Below, in pieces: positions 8,143 through 16,188 of a stretch of DNA of 39,626 bases. The translations under genes were made by a program, and so were the position numbers. The DNA comes from Myxococcota bacterium. GTDB taxonomy: Bacteria; Myxococcota; XYA12-FULL-58-9; JASMKV01. Under the pieces are notes generated by a model. The model searched no databases. It saw only the letters and a program-made list of their open reading frames with translations, and had not been told where the DNA came from. Within the stretch, counting starts at the first letter, position 1, and each line of letters opens with the position of its first letter. Location: the NCBI GenBank assembly GCA_030749035.1, contig JASMKV010000193.1:1-39626 (forward strand). The letters are read 5' to 3'.

Positions 8143-9473
8143 GGGTTTTTATCGGCGTGGACCTTGGTTCCACCACCACCAAGGCGTTGATTCTCGACGA
8201 CGCGGGCGAGGTTGTCGGCCGCGGTATCACCAACAGCCGCAGCAACTACAATGTGGCGGTGGCCATCGCTCGGGCGGAAGCATTTATCGAAACCCTATTC
8301 AATCTTCTGGCTCGGCGCTTGCGGGAAACGCCGGCGTTGGCGGACGTCGAGGAGAGACTCAGAGCGGCGTTGAAGCGGGAATTTCGCATGGAGCAACACC
8401 TCCAACAGCTGGCGTACCTCCGGAAGATTCTCGTGGAGACGGCCTCCGACAGTCGTTATGGCGAGCGCGCATCCTTGATGGTGGACGCCATCGCCCGAAT
8501 CACTGACACCATGGTGGCCGGCGCCCCAAAACGCTTTCGTTTTTCGCGCCCACCCACCGAGTTCTTTCGCGATTTGGCCTCCGGCGAGTTTTTGGAGTTG
8601 GCTCAAGCCGAGGCCAACGCCAGCAACGGTGCTTTCAATTTCGACACTATGGCAGGGGTTTTCGATAAGGCCATCCTCAAGGTGGAGAATCGCGGCTTGG
8701 ATTTATCCTTCAGCGCCAATATCACGCCGGCACTTGAGCGCTGCTTGGAGCGGTTTTCGGATAAGGTGGGGGAACGCGCATCGACAGTGTGGGATTTGGT
8801 GATGGACATTTCCGAAACCAAGCTGGACGTAGCCTCAAGCGTTGGAACCGGCTATGGGCGGGCGCGATTGCCTTTTCCCAAGAAGCAAATCCGCTCGGAG
8901 ATCCTCTGCCATGGCCTCGGCGCCCATACGATGTTTGGAGCCACGCGCACCGTGTTGGACATCGGCGGTCAAGATACCAAAGCGATTCAGGTGGATGCCG
9001 ACGGCATCGTCACCAGCTTTCAGATGAATGATCGCTGCGCGGCGGGCTGTGGGCGTTACCTCGGCTATATCGCTGACGAAATGAACCTCGGCCTTCACGA
9101 GTTGGGGCCGTTGGCAGATCGGGCCCAACGTTCAGTGAAGATCAACAGCACCTGCACCGTTTTCGCCGGCGCAGAACTTCGCGACCGTCTCACCATGGGA
9201 CAAAAACGCGAAGATATCCTCGCCGGACTCCACCGCGCCATCATCTTGCGGGCCATGTCGCTTTTGGCCCGATCGGGAGGTGTGGCGAATGAGCTGACCT
9301 TCACAGGCGGCGTAGCGCGTAACTCGGCTGCGGTGAAGGCATTGCGGGCGTTGGTGAAAGAAAACTATGGTGACGTCACCCTCAATATCTCAGAAGACTC
9401 CATCTGCACGGGCGCTTTGGGCGCCGCCATCTTCGCTTGGCGAACCGTTCATCAGGAGGGTATGGCGACATGA
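8139..9473 (+). CDS. bcrA: Benzoyl-CoA reductase subunit A (ATPase/electron activator)
   Basis: This 444-residue protein is an ASKHA-fold (BadF/BadG/HgdC) activator. With BcrD it binds ATP and a shared [4Fe-4S] cluster and drives electrons into BcrBC. The phosphate-binding loop GVDLGSTTTKALIL is at residues 5-18, a second nucleotide site is VLDIGGQDTKAI, cluster cysteines lie in DRCAAGCGRYLG and STCTVFAGAELRD, and the adenosine motif is FTGGVARN. An N-terminal insertion of roughly 150 residues between the first loop and the second lobe gives the normal BcrA size, about 150 residues longer than BcrD. Both ends overlap the neighbouring genes by four bases. Confidence 0.93.
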   Translation: MRVFIGVDLGSTTTKALILDDAGEVVGRGITNSRSNYNVAVAIARAEAFIETLFNLLARRLRETPALADVEERLRAALKREFRMEQHLQQLAYLRKILVETASDSRYGERASLMVDAIARITDTMVAGAPKRFRFSRPPTEFFRDLASGEFLELAQAEANASNGAFNFDTMAGVFDKAILKVENRGLDLSFSANITPALERCLERFSDKVGERASTVWDLVMDISETKLDVASSVGTGYGRARLPFPKKQIRSEILCHGLGAHTMFGATRTVLDIGGQDTKAIQVDADGIVTSFQMNDRCAAGCGRYLGYIADEMNLGLHELGPLADRAQRSVKINSTCTVFAGAELRDRLTMGQKREDILAGLHRAIILRAMSLLARSGGVANELTFTGGVARNSAAVKALRALVKENYGDVTLNISEDSICTGALGAAIFAWRTVHQEGMAT

Positions 9474-10369
9474 CGAATCGAAATACTGACGACGCAATCT
9501 TGGCCGCTGGCATCGATATCGGTGCCAGCTCGGTAAAAGTGGCCATCACCCGAACGTTGGCTGACGGCGCAAAGGAGATCCTCGGGTTGGCCTACGATCG
9601 AATCCGGCGACGAGATCCCCGGGTGGTGATCGACGAGGTTTTCGCAGAGGCGTTGGGTAAGGCGGGCGTGGAAAAAGACGCCATCCATTACGTGGCGTCC
9701 ACCGGCGAAGGAGAATTGGTGGAATTTCGGCGGGGCCATTTCTACGGCATGACCACCCACGCACGGGGCGGGTTGTATCTTTGCCCCCAAGCGACGGCTG
9801 TGTTGGATATCGGCGCCTTGCACGCGCGGGCGATACGAATGGAAGATACGGGGCGCGTGCTGAGCTATCGCATGACCAGCCAATGTGCGTCGGGCTCGGG
9901 ACAGTTCTTAGAGAATATCAGTCGCTACCTCGGGGTGGCACTGGAGGAGGTGGGCGAACTCTCCAAAAGCGCCGAGAATCCGGAAAAGATCTCTGGGATC
10001 TGTGCCGTGTTGGCCGAGACCGATGTCATCAACATGGTAAGTCGAGGCATCAAGACGGCAGATATTCTGCGGGGGATCCACGAGTCCATGGCGAAGCGAT
10101 TCGTGAAGCTCCTGCGCACCAGCAAGGCTGTGGGGACGGTGGTGCTCACCGGTGGTTTAGCCATGGACATGGGCTTATTGGCGGCTATTGAGGATGCTGT
10201 GAAAAAGGCGAAGGTTAAGTTGGAGGTGACCACCCATCCCGACGCCATCTACGCCGGCGCTTTGGGTGCCGCTCTTTGGGGTGCTTTTCGCCATAAAAAA
10301 CTGCTGACCAAAGAAGAAACGCTGCAAGATGAACCGACGGCCGATGCTGCAGCCAACGCTGGTTTATAA
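9470..10369 (+). CDS. bcrD: Benzoyl-CoA reductase subunit D (ATPase/electron activator)
   Basis: This 299-residue BadF/BadG/HgdC-type ATPase is the partner of BcrA. Signatures are GIDIGASSVKVAI near the N-terminus, VLDIGALHARAI, the cluster cysteine regions SQCASGSGQFLEN and GICAVLAETDVI, and LTGGLAMD. The start is ATG 9470, which overlaps the bcrA stop (ATGA) and follows CAGGAGGG; an in-frame ATG at 9437 lies inside bcrA and is not needed. The C-terminal 15 or so residues are low-complexity. It is the last gene of the block. No ferredoxin, 2-oxoglutarate:ferredoxin oxidoreductase or benzoate-CoA ligase gene follows, so electron supply must be encoded elsewhere. Confidence 0.93.
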   Translation: MTNRNTDDAILAAGIDIGASSVKVAITRTLADGAKEILGLAYDRIRRRDPRVVIDEVFAEALGKAGVEKDAIHYVASTGEGELVEFRRGHFYGMTTHARGGLYLCPQATAVLDIGALHARAIRMEDTGRVLSYRMTSQCASGSGQFLENISRYLGVALEEVGELSKSAENPEKISGICAVLAETDVINMVSRGIKTADILRGIHESMAKRFVKLLRTSKAVGTVVLTGGLAMDMGLLAAIEDAVKKAKVKLEVTTHPDAIYAGALGAALWGAFRHKKLLTKEETLQDEPTADAAANAGL

Positions 10370-10543
10370 ACCGGACGACCATCCAACAGGCGATGTCCCT
10401 TATCGACGGTGAGGTGCTGGTCATCCAGGCCATTCACGTTGTTGTCCGGCCGCACCGCGCTCTTAAGAACCACCAAAAAAAAGCAGCGCGACAATTCAAT
10501 CACAGCAGCCATGAATTGGTCTAGTGTCCTCTTCGGCCGGTAT
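10370..10543. other. Right edge of the catabolic block, possible gene scrap
   Basis: This short stretch stays G/C-rich to about 10480 and then becomes A/T-richer like the DNA to the right. One plus-strand frame stays open from about 10371 to 10520 and reads TIQQAMSLIDGEVLVIQAIH without a start. I do not recognise it; it could be a remnant of a gene carried with the block. No insertion-sequence end is visible. Confidence 0.3.
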
Positions 10544-11464
10544 TTATTTAGCTCTGCCTGGTCTTAAGTAAAAAGCCTGTCCATGCATCCAAAGCCCTCG
10601 CAATCCACAAACAATGGTAAGGGAGAGGACCAAGCCGAACAAAATGTGGTTTATTTGTACCAAAGCGTAAACGCAGGCGACTCCCAGACCAAAATAGATC
10701 TGTGCCTTTTTGTCTATCGGTGAAGTACCAGGATCGGGAATCATATAGAGTGTAAAAAGAGCAAAGCCAACACTCGTTAAGGGGGCAAGGGCGGCGAGAA
10801 GCGGCGTGCCAAACCAGAAACTTCGCAATACAGCCTGCGCAATAAAACCACCAAGCCAAGCGACAATCATTGGGAATCGTGCTGTCGATATCTCATGCAC
10901 AATAATGCCAGCTATCAGAAGTACGATAGGAATCACCCAATCCCATATACCGGAAACATTTTCGGTAAAATGGTAAGGTGGTGCCAACCCCACCGAAGGA
11001 AAAAGAAAGAGGGTTAACGTAATGCCAAAATTTGAAGGATTAAAATAATGCTGTGTGCCATTGCCAACGGGAGCACGAAAAAGTGCCTTCGAACCAATTG
11101 CCAAAACAACGGCAAAAATTATCGGCCAGATTCGCTCATTGGGATAGAGCAACATGACAATTGCTATGGATGGAGGATAGGCCGGGACTAGAAAGTTGAT
11201 GAGATTTTTGAATCCACCTTCCCAGGGTGCTCTGAGATTGTGGCTTTTGATATGTACCCACATAAAAACAAATTGCAAACTCACACCGATCACCGCACTC
11301 ACAATAAACTGCAACCAGGATTGCTCAAAACCCAAAACAAGGATGCCCGCTATCCACCAGATGCTAATAAGAATCGTAAAATACCAAAGCGCAAAAAGGC
11401 GAAGACGTGGATCACCTTTAGGATAAAAAAGAAGAGTTGTATTGTTCTTGATACTGCTGTTCAT
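10544..11464 (-). CDS. UnbU-like polytopic membrane protein, distantly NqrB/RnfD-like
   Basis: This protein of 306 residues has about eight or nine hydrophobic segments. It resembles the UnbU proteins first named in enediyne clusters but widespread outside them, and through them NqrB/RnfD: FNPSNFGITLTLFLFP resembles the FNPAAFG region, and MIPDPGTSPIDKKAQ resembles the TDPATSP loop of that family. This suggests a membrane flavin/quinone redox role, but that is inference. The start is ATG 11464, which overlaps the stop of the FG-GAP gene by four bases and follows GGGAGA. It is the last gene of a four-gene minus-strand operon. No enediyne polyketide synthase is present, so the name should not be read as a function. 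Confidence 0.7.
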   Translation of the reverse strand: MNSSIKNNTTLLFYPKGDPRLRLFALWYFTILISIWWIAGILVLGFEQSWLQFIVSAVIGVSLQFVFMWVHIKSHNLRAPWEGGFKNLINFLVPAYPPSIAIVMLLYPNERIWPIIFAVVLAIGSKALFRAPVGNGTQHYFNPSNFGITLTLFLFPSVGLAPPYHFTENVSGIWDWVIPIVLLIAGIIVHEISTARFPMIVAWLGGFIAQAVLRSFWFGTPLLAALAPLTSVGFALFTLYMIPDPGTSPIDKKAQIYFGLGVACVYALVQINHILFGLVLSLTIVCGLRGLWMHGQAFYLRPGRAK

Positions 11465-13398
11465 GTACTGCCGTCTCCCAAATAAATCGTGTGCCAACCT
11501 GGGTTCATTTCAAAGGACTCACTTTGTGGACGCCCATCCAAAGTGCGCCAACGCACTTGCACGTGAATCGTGTCCTTTGCTGTACTCGAATCAAGTCCAA
11601 AATGAAGGTTCGATGAACGCCGGCCTGAATGTCCGTTGCCACCATCAACCTGAGCCACAAGTTTAACGCCATCCGGTCTGGTCACGATGACGCTGGCGCC
11701 AATTGCCGCTTTAGTCAAAATACTCCCATCTGGATGCCCTGCCCTGAGTGTACTTTTTCTATGCTCCGCAGCGCCTATGGGCAACAGCAGGTGTAAGGCC
11801 AGAAAACGACCACAATCAGAACATTGGTTGCGGTAGAAAACAGAGTCCACCCACTGATTGGCAAAGGCCATATCCAGATCTCCATCCCCATCCACATCAG
11901 CAGTAGCAATACCACGACTAACAACCGCTTCACCCATGCCTATTTGTGCGGCAATGTTATAAAAGCGACCATCCTTGGCGTGCACAAAAAAGGCATTGGG
12001 ATTATCACCACTGAGCTCATCGCCTGGTTGAAAACGTGGCCAGAAATCTGGATCTTTAAGCACTTCATCATTGCTGGTGCCCAACGATTGTAATTCTGGC
12101 CAGCGGTCAATAGCGCCTTCGATAAAGCCCGTAGCCTGCACTGCTTCTAAAACACCATCATTGTTAAAATCAGCAAGCCGCGTCCCCCATCCCCAACCGC
12201 TGCGCGCCAAACCAAGTTTTTCGCTACCATGCTCATAAGGCGCATGATTATTCTCCATGGAGATTTTATCGCCGGTGCTCAGCCACAAAAAATGGCTCTC
12301 CTGTAGGGCAAATTTATCCGCAATATTACTCACGTAGATATCCAATAGACCATCGCCATTAATATCGCCAAAATCGACCCCCATGCCTTTGAATGAATCT
12401 TTGCCCAAACTAAGTGAGGCCGGCGTCGCAAATCCACCTTCACCCTCAAGAATGCGAAAACGAGGCTTACCTGGAGTTGAGACGTTATGCATCAGGCGGT
12501 CAGGACCAAAGTCATTGGCAAAATAAATTTCAGGTAAAAGATCACCATCAAGATCGGCCGCGCCAACAGCAAGAGTCCAACTGAGTGTACTTTGTTCATC
12601 AAAGGCATCGACTGCCTCTTTAAAAAATGCTGCGGAAGGATCTTGTGTGTTTTGCGACCACAGCAATAATCGATTCCTGCCGGCATTATAGGCGCGTGAC
12701 ATAGAATGATGCATGGATTCTTTTTCCTTGGAATGTGCATCAAGAATTCGCGAGCCATCAGGAAAATAATTGCCAATGATCAGATCTGCATGTCCATCCC
12801 CATCGACATCGGCGAAGGTTGCAGCATTGGTGAACCAGCGTTCATTTTTCGGATAGATTTCCTGAGGTTTATAATCAAGTGGCTTGGCCTGGGCTAAAAA
12901 AGCAATCGGTGGGCGCCCCCAATAATAGACCAGAATATCCATATAGCCATCTTCATTCATATCACCAGGCACACACCCCATCGGCGCCATAATGGCATCA
13001 TCGTAGTATAGGGATGTCGGTGTAAGGATTTGCGGCGGATAGGGGGAATGACGCCCAGGGACAGGCTCTATGATAACCTGTTTTGTACGTACATCAATCC
13101 AGCATAAATCATTGGCCAACCCGTCATTGTCCAAATCATTAAAGGCAACTGAAGCCCCCAGAGAAGAAATCCAGGCAGAGATATGTGCCAAATGAGGGCT
13201 TACCGGATAGACCTTCGCACGCACAGCATCGCTCTTATTTTCCAGTGCTGTGCTTTCAAAAACAAATGGCCTGGCCAATTGAGCCATTTCTTCAGCTGAT
13301 TTTGTGGGCACTGAAGTAGCGTAATAACTCACACCGATGAGCAAAAGAGCCAGAATCCGTCCTCGTTGTTGTCGAATAAATGTGAGCTGTGTTGGCAT
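11461..13398 (-). CDS. Exported FG-GAP/VCBS repeat protein with C-terminal ASPIC/UnbV domain (CRTAC1 family)
   Basis: This 645-residue protein begins with a basic segment and a hydrophobic stretch (ILALLLIGVSYYATS), so it is probably exported. At least seven calcium-type FG-GAP loops follow, for example DLDNDGLANDL, DMNEDGYMDIL, DVDGDGHADLI, DINGDGLLDIY, DFNNDGVLEAV and DVDGDGDLDMA, predicting a beta-propeller. The last about 90 residues form an ASPIC/UnbV domain (GASVIVTRPDGVKLVAQVDG, then SNLHFGLD). The start is ATG 13398 because it overlaps the nnrS stop by one base (TAATG) and follows GGAGAAG; the longer open frame upstream is antisense-type sequence within nnrS. Pairing with an UnbU-like gene is known from many genomes, but its biochemical role is unknown. 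Confidence 0.8.
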   Translation of the reverse strand: MPTQLTFIRQQRGRILALLLIGVSYYATSVPTKSAEEMAQLARPFVFESTALENKSDAVRAKVYPVSPHLAHISAWISSLGASVAFNDLDNDGLANDLCWIDVRTKQVIIEPVPGRHSPYPPQILTPTSLYYDDAIMAPMGCVPGDMNEDGYMDILVYYWGRPPIAFLAQAKPLDYKPQEIYPKNERWFTNAATFADVDGDGHADLIIGNYFPDGSRILDAHSKEKESMHHSMSRAYNAGRNRLLLWSQNTQDPSAAFFKEAVDAFDEQSTLSWTLAVGAADLDGDLLPEIYFANDFGPDRLMHNVSTPGKPRFRILEGEGGFATPASLSLGKDSFKGMGVDFGDINGDGLLDIYVSNIADKFALQESHFLWLSTGDKISMENNHAPYEHGSEKLGLARSGWGWGTRLADFNNDGVLEAVQATGFIEGAIDRWPELQSLGTSNDEVLKDPDFWPRFQPGDELSGDNPNAFFVHAKDGRFYNIAAQIGMGEAVVSRGIATADVDGDGDLDMAFANQWVDSVFYRNQCSDCGRFLALHLLLPIGAAEHRKSTLRAGHPDGSILTKAAIGASVIVTRPDGVKLVAQVDGGNGHSGRRSSNLHFGLDSSTAKDTIHVQVRWRTLDGRPQSESFEMNPGWHTIYLGDGST

Positions 13399-14621
13399 TA
13401 TTGTTTTCTTCTCCGCAGAGGTAACGTTTGCGGCTCTGAATCTGGTTTTATGGAGAAAGAGCGCAGCAAAATTGGCCCCGCCAGGCCTATCCAAATCAAG
13501 GTGCCAAGAAGAAAAAGTGCTGAGCCAGCACCAAGCCAAAAGAAGAAATTTGCCGGTTCAAGATCAACCAGAAGTCGCATCAGCATCGCAGCTGCAAGAC
13601 AAAACGCCATCACCATGGCCAGTCTGCCAATTCGCACTAAATCCTTGAGGCGGCCCCCATGGCCGAAAACAACCTGAATGGAAACGGCGAATGCGAACAA
13701 GCTAAAACCGGTAATAAATGTTAAATGTAACATACCTTTCCTGTATTCAGGAAAAAGCCCTGCCATAATGAGACCCAAAGGAGTCAACCAAGCACTTAGC
13801 CATATCAAGTAGCGATGTAGGCCTGGTTTGCTTGGCAAGCGCCATATTTGGGCATTGTATAAAAGCATGCACAAGCAAATCAACCCGCGCAAAAACAAGC
13901 CTGCGCGCAAGGAATATAAATTTTCCAGAAAAAACGTTGCCACCAAAACAAGGCACATCACATAATGAAATGCACACTCTATCTTATCCCTTTTGCTTTG
14001 ATGACCATCGGGAGCGCGCTCACCCCTGGTCATCAGCGGAATCACCAGCCCACCCAATCCGATAACAAAAGATAAAAACAGACCTTGCAAAACAATATTG
14101 CGTCCCACTTCATGCAGCCACCAAATTTCTTTACCAATGATTCCCGCAATGGCGGTCATCACTGACCCAGCGAGTCCACAAGCAAACCCCATGGGTAGCC
14201 ACACAAAACTGTTGGGCGGTCGGCGTTTTGAAAGTGCCCCAAAAATACGCAAAGCACAAAAGCGTAATAATGTCGCGCCAACAATCCACCAGAAGATCTG
14301 CGATAAAGGCCACTGCTCATACCATGCGGCAACACATATGGCCGGCGGCATGATCAAGCCAATGAGCATCTCCACACCCGTTGGCTGTGGGCTCGCAGTG
14401 CGTCGGGGTAGAGCTGTAAAAATAAAACCAATCGCGAAAGCGAGCATAAATCCCTGAATCTGCACCATCGAATGAAAAATTGACCGGTAATGCTCCACAA
14501 ACCCCAAAGCGTGCGCCACCCAATGCCCAAGGCCAACCCAAACCAAAACGATTCCCAAAGGGAAAAAGAAGCGGTAAGCGTCCTGACCAATGCAAAAACC
14601 TGGGTCTTTACCCAAAATCAT
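13398..14621 (-). CDS. nnrS: NnrS family multispanning heme/copper membrane protein
   Basis: This 407-residue protein has about twelve hydrophobic segments. The N-terminal pattern FFPLGIVLVWVGLGHWVAHA, then HSMVQIQGFMLAFAIGFIFT and PRRT, is characteristic of NnrS. That family is linked to nitric oxide metabolism and stress in denitrifiers and other bacteria, and one member has been reported to bind heme and copper. Histidines in transmembrane segments are retained. I choose ATG 14621, which has GGAG seven bases upstream, over an in-frame GTG at 14648. It sits between the diiron gene (about 115 bases upstream) and the FG-GAP gene, which it overlaps by one base. No nitrite or NO reductase gene is in the window. 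Confidence 0.82.
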   Translation of the reverse strand: MILGKDPGFCIGQDAYRFFFPLGIVLVWVGLGHWVAHALGFVEHYRSIFHSMVQIQGFMLAFAIGFIFTALPRRTASPQPTGVEMLIGLIMPPAICVAAWYEQWPLSQIFWWIVGATLLRFCALRIFGALSKRRPPNSFVWLPMGFACGLAGSVMTAIAGIIGKEIWWLHEVGRNIVLQGLFLSFVIGLGGLVIPLMTRGERAPDGHQSKRDKIECAFHYVMCLVLVATFFLENLYSLRAGLFLRGLICLCMLLYNAQIWRLPSKPGLHRYLIWLSAWLTPLGLIMAGLFPEYRKGMLHLTFITGFSLFAFAVSIQVVFGHGGRLKDLVRIGRLAMVMAFCLAAAMLMRLLVDLEPANFFFWLGAGSALFLLGTLIWIGLAGPILLRSFSIKPDSEPQTLPLRRRKQ

Positions 14622-14735
14622 ACAAGCACTCCGCCTCTTTGCTGACACTTTACGAATATCAGCCGGTCAATTGCAGTCATGTGGGTTTTCCTAAATTCCT
14701 CACGTCAATGTGCTCTGTTGCTCAATCTTTCTTGC
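14622..14735. other. Spacer inside the minus-strand operon
   Basis: The 114 bases between the diiron gene and nnrS hold no gene. A direct repeat TTGCTCAA lies at about 14721-14742, with CTCTG/CAGAG on either side. No clear terminator is present, so read-through into nnrS is likely. Confidence 0.3.
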
Positions 14736-15965
14736 TCAAGCAGAGTGCGTGAGAAATATTTTCTTTTCAACACCAAGTTCTGGCGACCCTCTGGTTGACT
14801 CTGCTCTGGTAAATCTTTGAAATTGGTGCTGCTGGCGAAAGAGCTGGCAATAGGCATTAAATACCGTATCCAGGAGGGCAAAAAGCAAAGACGGAGGCAA
14901 AAGCATGAAGAAGCCATTACGCTGTGCCAGTATCGAAATTTTACGCACCGTTGAACCACCGAACTCAAAGGTATCAAAACCCAGCTCTGCCATATGCTCT
15001 TCAAGATTCGGAATAAGCGCCAATGCTGGTAAGATAAGTCGAAGACGCTTCCATTGCGCACGCGGGCTTATCTTTTGCCAGGACGTCAAAGGAAACTCTT
15101 GCAGATAATTCCCCGGGAGTGCGGTATGGCGTGATTCGTCTAAATGAAAGCTTTGTAATATTTCCAGACCAGGCAAAGTACTCATTAAGCCAAAGAAGCT
15201 CAGAGCGATGCCTTCAACCAGGATATTCATACCAAAAAACTTCTCAAGCCCCTTAGCTTTGAGCACATTTTCAAGAAGAATATATTCCCAAACGCTTTGC
15301 CGCGGCACATCCACATCAAACGCATAGAGCAATTCGCGTAAAACAACAAAATGCTTAGCCTCCTCAAGAACCTGCATGGTAAGTGCTGTCCGAGCTCCTG
15401 TACTCTTGACATCACTTAGAAGTGATGAAGAAACAAGCCAGGCATAAGCCTCCCCATGTCCGATTGTTGCCAGAATATTTACGATGGCGCTACGCTCTTT
15501 GGGACTATAATGCTTTCGTAATTTTTTCTTAAATTCAGGCAGGGTTATTTGCCGACAAGCGTCACGTTCATCTTGACTCATCGATTGCATGGCCATGTTG
15601 CTAAGATGCTTTTCAGCCGCAGTACAATCCTTGAACCCAAGCCATGGGGCTTTTTCTTCAGCTTTCCACAATAAGCGCAGGCTCTTATCATAATGTTTTT
15701 TCCGAATATTATCCTGGGCGCCACCAATAAATTCATATCTGCTATCATCGTAGGCAGCCGCACGCCCCCCTAAATGTAGTTTTGCTGCAATATTATCATA
15801 CTGCCTGACAACTTGATTGACAGCGAACTCTATGGCCTTACCCGCCGCAATCGCTTTACCTGATGTTGGAATTTTATCAAAGCGCATACACTTACAACCC
15901 TCTTTGCATCTTGAAGGAGTAACAGTATAACACCCCTCGCACGCAGGAAACATGACGGAGGTCAT
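14736..15965 (-). CDS. Ferritin-like diiron protein with Cys-rich N-terminus, unknown function
   Basis: This 409-residue protein shows the ligand pattern of a four-helix diiron carboxylate enzyme: E172 (GHGEAYAW), E202 and H205 (LEEAKH), E251 (LVEG), E277 and H280 (DESRH). This suggests oxygen activation, or iron handling, in a large ferritin-like fold of the AurF/oxygenase kind. The first 26 residues contain six cysteines in a CEGC...CKEGCKC pattern, which could bind a metal or iron-sulfur cluster and is not usual for such enzymes. The start is ATG 15965, eight bases after a perfect AAGGAGG; a GTG at 15974 overlaps that site. It is first in the operon with nnrS, the FG-GAP gene and the unbU-like gene, and divergent from boxB, another diiron enzyme. 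Substrate unknown. Confidence 0.65.
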   Translation of the reverse strand: MTSVMFPACEGCYTVTPSRCKEGCKCMRFDKIPTSGKAIAAGKAIEFAVNQVVRQYDNIAAKLHLGGRAAAYDDSRYEFIGGAQDNIRKKHYDKSLRLLWKAEEKAPWLGFKDCTAAEKHLSNMAMQSMSQDERDACRQITLPEFKKKLRKHYSPKERSAIVNILATIGHGEAYAWLVSSSLLSDVKSTGARTALTMQVLEEAKHFVVLRELLYAFDVDVPRQSVWEYILLENVLKAKGLEKFFGMNILVEGIALSFFGLMSTLPGLEILQSFHLDESRHTALPGNYLQEFPLTSWQKISPRAQWKRLRLILPALALIPNLEEHMAELGFDTFEFGGSTVRKISILAQRNGFFMLLPPSLLFALLDTVFNAYCQLFRQQHQFQRFTRAESTRGSPELGVEKKIFLTHSA

Positions 15966-16188
15966 ACCAACCACCTCCTTAGCCTATCTCATATAACGCA
16001 AGCCATTGCCCCAAAACAGAAGAGCAAACGAACCGCAGCCAGACGAAGACGGCACCACATCGTAACAAAGATGGCCAAAGGGGTTACCCTTAAGTTACAT
16101 TTACGTATGCCAGCATCTCAAATGACAGAAGAAATATTGGCATCAATCATGCTTAAAGGGGCCTAAAACCTTATCCTGGAACATTAAA
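15966..16188. promoter_or_regulatory. Divergent promoter region between the diiron operon and boxB
   Basis: These 223 bases separate two operons transcribed away from each other, so at least two promoters must lie here. I looked for an FNR/CRP-type TTGAT-N4-ATCAA palindrome and did not find a good one. The best promoter-like match is the -24/-12 element listed separately. A shared regulator acting on both operons would be economical, but this is inference. Confidence 0.45.
16137..16154 (+). promoter_or_regulatory. Weak candidate sigma-54 promoter upstream of boxB
   Basis: TTGGCATCAATCATGCTT keeps the essential GG and GC ten bases apart and most of the -24 element. It deviates at the -24 C (T) and in the -12 TTGC (ATGC). 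It lies 35 bases before the boxB start codon, a suitable distance. A good match to the same class lies upstream of had, which raises its plausibility slightly. Confidence 0.35.

Noticed and set aside
10544-13398. Enediyne biosynthesis cluster
   Set aside because: UnbU- and UnbV-like names come from enediyne loci, but no polyketide synthase or other enediyne gene is present; these two families are common elsewhere.
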